From: Gelidibacter algens
Lineage (GTDB): Bacteria > Bacteroidota > Bacteroidia > Flavobacteriales > Flavobacteriaceae
DNA length: 64,000 nt
Reading direction: 5' to 3'
NCBI RefSeq assembly: GCF_001678675.1
Contig: NZ_LZRN01000009.1
Coordinates: 81,027-145,026 of the forward strand
In this document: piece by piece, positions 60,463 through 64,000 of the stretch
How positions within the stretch are numbered: position 1 is the first letter of the stretch
Layout of the letters: each line of letters begins with the position of its first letter
Program-made: the position numbers and the translations under genes
Notes under the pieces: generated by a model
What the model saw: the letters and a program-made list of their open reading frames with translations, nothing else
What the model was told of the DNA's origin: nothing
Database searches by the model: none

Positions 60463-61536
60463 TTAAAACAACTTTAGCTGGCCATCCTTATATTGTTCAT
60501 GAAGTGACGTATTGAGTGTTGGCATCTGTTTATCTCTAAAATATTTGAGCTTTGCCAATTTGACCATGTCGTTTATTTGTTTGGCTATTTCACCTTCACC
60601 CCGCATGCGCGTGCCATAACGAGAATCATTTAAACTCCCACCATGGCAGCTTTCAATTTGATGCAACACCTTATCTGCACGTTCGGGCATTGTTTTTTTG
60701 ATCCAATCAGTGAAGATTTCCGCAATAGCGCCGTTTAATCTTACAATGGTATGACCAATGCTCAAGGCACCCAATTCTGAAACATTTTTAGCTAAAGACA
60801 ATATTTCATGACTGTTGATAGATGGAATAATGGGTGCCATCATCACATTAACGGGAATACCATTTTCTGACAAAATTTTTACAGTTTCCAATCGTTTTTT
60901 GATGGTTGCTGTTCTGGGTTCTAACACACGTCTTGTCTCTTCTGAAAGTGACGTAATGCTGATGTTTACACTTATTAAATTGTCTTTGGAAAGTTCTTTG
61001 AGCAAATCAAGATCTCTTAAAATCAAGGCATTTTTTGTAATGATACTTACGGGGTGTTTATATTTTAAAAAGATTTCCAAACATTGCCGTGTGAGCTTAA
61101 ATTCTTGTTCGGCGGGTTGGTAACAATCTGTATTTCCAGACATCACAATGGGGTGTGCTTCCCAGCTTTTCCTTTTGATAAATTTTTCTAAAAGCTTTGG
61201 TGCATCTTTTTTGACCAGAATGCGTCTCTCAAAATCCAGCCCTGCACTGTATCCCCAAAATTCGTGTGTATTTCTCGCATAACAATAAATGCAACCATGC
61301 TCACAACCTTGATACATATTCATGGAATAGCCCATACCTACATCAGGACTTTCAACTTTATTGACAATTGTTTTTGGAAACACTTCTAAGTAAAGGGTTT
61401 TATTTTTGTCAGCGTCTTCTCCTTCCTTAGCACAATATTCAAGGAAATCATCGCGCATTTCATGACTCAATTGGAAGAATCTATTGGGCACGTTGATTTG
61501 TGCTCCACGACCTTTTATGGTAGGATTTGGGTCCAT
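60463..61536 (-). CDS. Radical SAM protein (PA0069 / SplB-like family)
   Basis: 357 residues from the ATG at 61536; 19 further codons are open upstream but MDPNPTIKGRGAQINVPNRF is the usual beginning. The iron-sulfur motif is Cys78-xxx-Cys82-xx-Cys85 in MYQGCEHGCIYCYARNTHEFWG. The following PIVMSGNTDCYQPAEQEFKLTRQ and later NVMMAPIIPSINSHE match this family. It uses S-adenosylmethionine to start radical chemistry; the reaction is unknown. It lies 40 bases upstream of the AraC-type gene on the same strand. Confidence 0.88.
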   Translation of the reverse strand: MDPNPTIKGRGAQINVPNRFFQLSHEMRDDFLEYCAKEGEDADKNKTLYLEVFPKTIVNKVESPDVGMGYSMNMYQGCEHGCIYCYARNTHEFWGYSAGLDFERRILVKKDAPKLLEKFIKRKSWEAHPIVMSGNTDCYQPAEQEFKLTRQCLEIFLKYKHPVSIITKNALILRDLDLLKELSKDNLISVNISITSLSEETRRVLEPRTATIKKRLETVKILSENGIPVNVMMAPIIPSINSHEILSLAKNVSELGALSIGHTIVRLNGAIAEIFTDWIKKTMPERADKVLHQIESCHGGSLNDSRYGTRMRGEGEIAKQINDMVKLAKLKYFRDKQMPTLNTSLHEQYKDGQLKLF

Positions 61537-61760
61537 TTTTATGATTTTTTGTTGACTCTCGTCGTTAAAGTGAGGCCTTAAAGATACTACCACATCTCTA
61601 CTTTTGATGGCTACAAAATGTAGAGAGTGGATAAAATCACTCGTTATGAGTTAGTTAAACATTCTTGTACCGATAAAAAATAACATCCTTTTAACATTAG
61701 CTGACCCTGACAACCTCCCAAAAATTGAATACTTTTAGAGCTCACAAATAATTTTAAAAA

Positions 61761-63917
61761 ATGAAGAAATTACTTCTCTCTCTTACCATTTTTATGTTGA
61801 CATTTTCATCTGCTATAAAGGCTGATGAAGGCATGTGGTTTTTGATGCACATTGAGCGTCTCAACCATAGAGACATGCAAAAAATGGGACTGCAATTAAC
61901 TGCAGAAGAAATTTACAGCATTAACAATCAAAGTTTAAAAGATGCCATTGTACAGTTTAATGGCGGGTGTACGGCCAGTATTGTTTCGGGTAGCGGTTTG
62001 GTTTTGACCAATCATCACTGTGGATACGATGCTATTGCAGAATTATCTTCTGCAGACAGAAACCATCTTAAAGATGGCTATTGGGCAAAATCTTTAGATG
62101 CAGAATTGAAGCCAGAAAGCCTATACGTTAGATTTTTCGTAAGAATGGATGATGTTTCAAAACGTATGTTAGCTCAAGTTAATGATAACATGAGCGAGAA
62201 AGAACGTGAAGCTGCTCTCAACAAAGAAATTGCTAAAATTGAGCAAGAAAATAATGAAGGTGGAAAATACACCGTTTCTGTGCGTTCGTTCTACCAAGGC
62301 AATGAGTTCTATTACTTTGTTTATGAAGATTACAAAGATGTACGTTTAGTAGGTACACCTCCTGAAAGTGTTGGTAAATATGGTGGAGACACTGATAACT
62401 GGGAGTGGCCAAGACATACTGGTGATTTTTCCTTGTTTAGAGTTTATGCTGATAACGAAGGAAATCCAGCAGAGTATTCTACAGCTAACGTGCCATTAAA
62501 ATCAAAATACCACCTTCCTGTAAGTCTTAATGGTGTTAAGGAAAATGACTTTGCCATGATTTTGGGCTATCCTGGGAGAACCAACCGTTGGATGCCTGCA
62601 CAAGGTGTAGAACAAAATGTGAAGTTTGCTTATCCTGCTTGGGTTGAAGGTTCAAAATTGAGCATGGACGTGATGAAAAAATATATGGATAATGATGATG
62701 CCATCAATTTAATGTACGCGTCTTCTTATGCCAGTATTGCCAATTATTGGAAAAACCGTGCCGGTATGATTGACGCTTTGACGGCCCATAAAACGGTTGC
62801 GACAAAAACTAAAGTTGAGGATGCTTTTGACAAATGGGCTAACAAAAAGAAAAACAAAGCTGAATACGGCAACGTTATTTCTGATATCAACGCCTATTAT
62901 AAACTGACCAATGAGAAAGCACAACACGACAATTACCTAACCGGGATTTTACGTGCTAGCAAATTTGCGGTGTTACCATCAAGAATGGGTGGCGCTTTAA
63001 AGCAATATGCCGAGTCAAATGAAGCTGCGCGTGAGAATATGCTGCCTAGATTACAATCTTTTATTGACGCGTCTTATAAAAATTACTACTTGCCTTTAGA
63101 AAAAGAAGTGCTTGCAAAGCAACTCAATTTATATGCGTCCAAGGCCAATTACGCTCTACCTGAAATGGTAAGAGTAGTTGCTGATAAAAATAACAATGAT
63201 TTTACAGCCTATATCGATACTGTTTTTGATGAGAGCATCTTTACTTCAAAAGAAAGTGTGGAGGCCTTCTTAAAAAATCCGGATGCTGCAAAATTGGAAA
63301 ATGACGAATTGTACAAATTATCAGGACAATTATTGACAAAATACAGAGAGCAACCTGAAAATTTGGTGCAACCTGAAAATGATTATCAAGCTGCTTTTAG
63401 AAAGTTGGTTGCTGGGTTACGTGAATCTGGGTTGAGCAACATCCAATATCCCGATGCTAACTCTACATTGCGTTTGAGCTACGGAAAAGTGAGAGCTTTA
63501 CCTGCTGATGACAGAAATGACGCCGCAGTTAACAACTATACTACTTTAAAAGGGATGGTTGCCAAATACAAACCAAATGATGATGAATTTGATTTGCCAC
63601 AAGACATGTTGGACATCTACGAGAAAAAAGATTACGGACGTTACGCCAACGAAAAGGGGGAACTTCCAGTAAACTTTTTATCAGACAACGATATTACTGG
63701 CGGTAACTCAGGATCTCCAGTAATCAACGGAAACGGTGAATTGATTGGGTTGGCTTTTGACGGAAACATTGAAGCTATGGCTGGTGATGTTATTTTTGAT
63801 AGCAATTTGCAGCGCACCATCAACGTTGATATCAGATACGTACTTTGGTTGATAGACAAATATTCTAATGCCAAACATATTGTTGACGAGTTGACGATTG
63901 TTGGTGGAAAGTCTTAA
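61761..63917 (+). CDS. S46-family dipeptidyl-peptidase, DPP7-like
   Basis: 718 residues. Signal peptide (MKKLLLSLTIFMLTFSSAIKA). The trypsin-like catalytic residues are His85 in LTNHHCGYD, an Asp near 222-227 in the WEWPRHTGDFSLFR region, and Ser650 in GGNSGSPV. The residue 18 after the catalytic Ser is Gly668 in LAFDGNIEA; from the known difference between DPP7 (Gly) and DPP11 (Arg) at this position, preference for hydrophobic rather than acidic penultimate residues is expected. It removes dipeptides from peptide N-termini in the periplasm or at the surface. Complete in the window; no gene is seen after it. Confidence 0.9.
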   Translation: MKKLLLSLTIFMLTFSSAIKADEGMWFLMHIERLNHRDMQKMGLQLTAEEIYSINNQSLKDAIVQFNGGCTASIVSGSGLVLTNHHCGYDAIAELSSADRNHLKDGYWAKSLDAELKPESLYVRFFVRMDDVSKRMLAQVNDNMSEKEREAALNKEIAKIEQENNEGGKYTVSVRSFYQGNEFYYFVYEDYKDVRLVGTPPESVGKYGGDTDNWEWPRHTGDFSLFRVYADNEGNPAEYSTANVPLKSKYHLPVSLNGVKENDFAMILGYPGRTNRWMPAQGVEQNVKFAYPAWVEGSKLSMDVMKKYMDNDDAINLMYASSYASIANYWKNRAGMIDALTAHKTVATKTKVEDAFDKWANKKKNKAEYGNVISDINAYYKLTNEKAQHDNYLTGILRASKFAVLPSRMGGALKQYAESNEAARENMLPRLQSFIDASYKNYYLPLEKEVLAKQLNLYASKANYALPEMVRVVADKNNNDFTAYIDTVFDESIFTSKESVEAFLKNPDAAKLENDELYKLSGQLLTKYREQPENLVQPENDYQAAFRKLVAGLRESGLSNIQYPDANSTLRLSYGKVRALPADDRNDAAVNNYTTLKGMVAKYKPNDDEFDLPQDMLDIYEKKDYGRYANEKGELPVNFLSDNDITGGNSGSPVINGNGELIGLAFDGNIEAMAGDVIFDSNLQRTINVDIRYVLWLIDKYSNAKHIVDELTIVGGKS

Positions 63918-64000
63918 GTAGATTTTAGATGGCTTCGCTTTTAGACATTAGAAGTGAGATTACAATTATAATAAAAATAGCGACTAATTTTACTAGTTCG

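Noticed and set aside
61761..63917. DPP11 (Asp/Glu-specific) identity for the S46 peptidase
   Set aside because: The specificity position 18 after the catalytic Ser is Gly (FDGN), not Arg as in DPP11.

Overview
The window looks like the chromosome of a low-GC member of the Bacteroidota, most probably Flavobacteriaceae. This is read from several things: a SusC/SusD pair, a secreted M1 peptidase with a type IX secretion C-terminal tail, an S46 dipeptidyl-peptidase, a TPR-membrane-AraC regulator, promoters of the TTTG / TAnnTTTG type, and few Shine-Dalgarno sequences. No species can be named from the sequence alone.

1-20.8 kb, all on the minus strand, is a heavy-metal efflux region. It holds two complete RND efflux sets. 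Each has a small His-rich secreted protein, then a giant RND pump fused to its TolC-type outer-membrane channel, then a lipoprotein adaptor. Between and after them lie a HupE-like protein, a membrane-anchored protein, an MFS carrier, a CDF carrier, a [2Fe-2S] protein, small lipoproteins, a PII-like protein, a Fur-family regulator, a decayed STAS-like gene, and a P1B-type ATPase cut by the window edge. Zinc, cobalt or cadmium are likely substrates, but specificity cannot be fixed from sequence.

21.1-26.3 kb, also minus, is a mobilisation and replication module: an excisionase-type HTH protein, a primase-helicase, a toprim primase with a repeat-rich gap in front of it, MobC, a relaxase and a coiled-coil membrane protein. 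It stops just beside a tRNA-Asn gene whose 3' end faces it. I therefore read 1-26.3 kb as one end of a mobilisable or integrative metal-resistance island. The integrase and the other end are not in the window.

26.4-41.6 kb is core-like: rseP, the M1 peptidase, a SCO copper chaperone, feoAB with a small Cys-rich partner, and then a metal-uptake block. That block pairs a DtxR-family regulator with a divergent TonB receptor, a thioredoxin, a TroA-type binding lipoprotein, an ABC ATPase and two permeases that each carry a winged-helix-like tail. A palindrome in the divergent promoter recurs in near-identical form at the troA start and is a candidate operator.

41.6-52.1 kb gathers a peptidoglycan amidase, an M14 carboxypeptidase, a PBP4-type carboxypeptidase, SusC/SusD, an alpha-oxoamine synthase homologue and a dipeptide epimerase. 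Together they suggest capture and use of peptides, perhaps murein peptides. 52.3-64 kb holds housekeeping and stress genes (DnaJ/TerB protein, bacilliredoxin, acyltransferase, acyl-ACP desaturase, HD hydrolase, TraB/GumN protein, AraC regulator, radical SAM protein, DPP7-like peptidase). It also contains a small inverted-repeat-bounded unit carrying a GxxExxY nuclease-like gene broken at its signature tyrosine.
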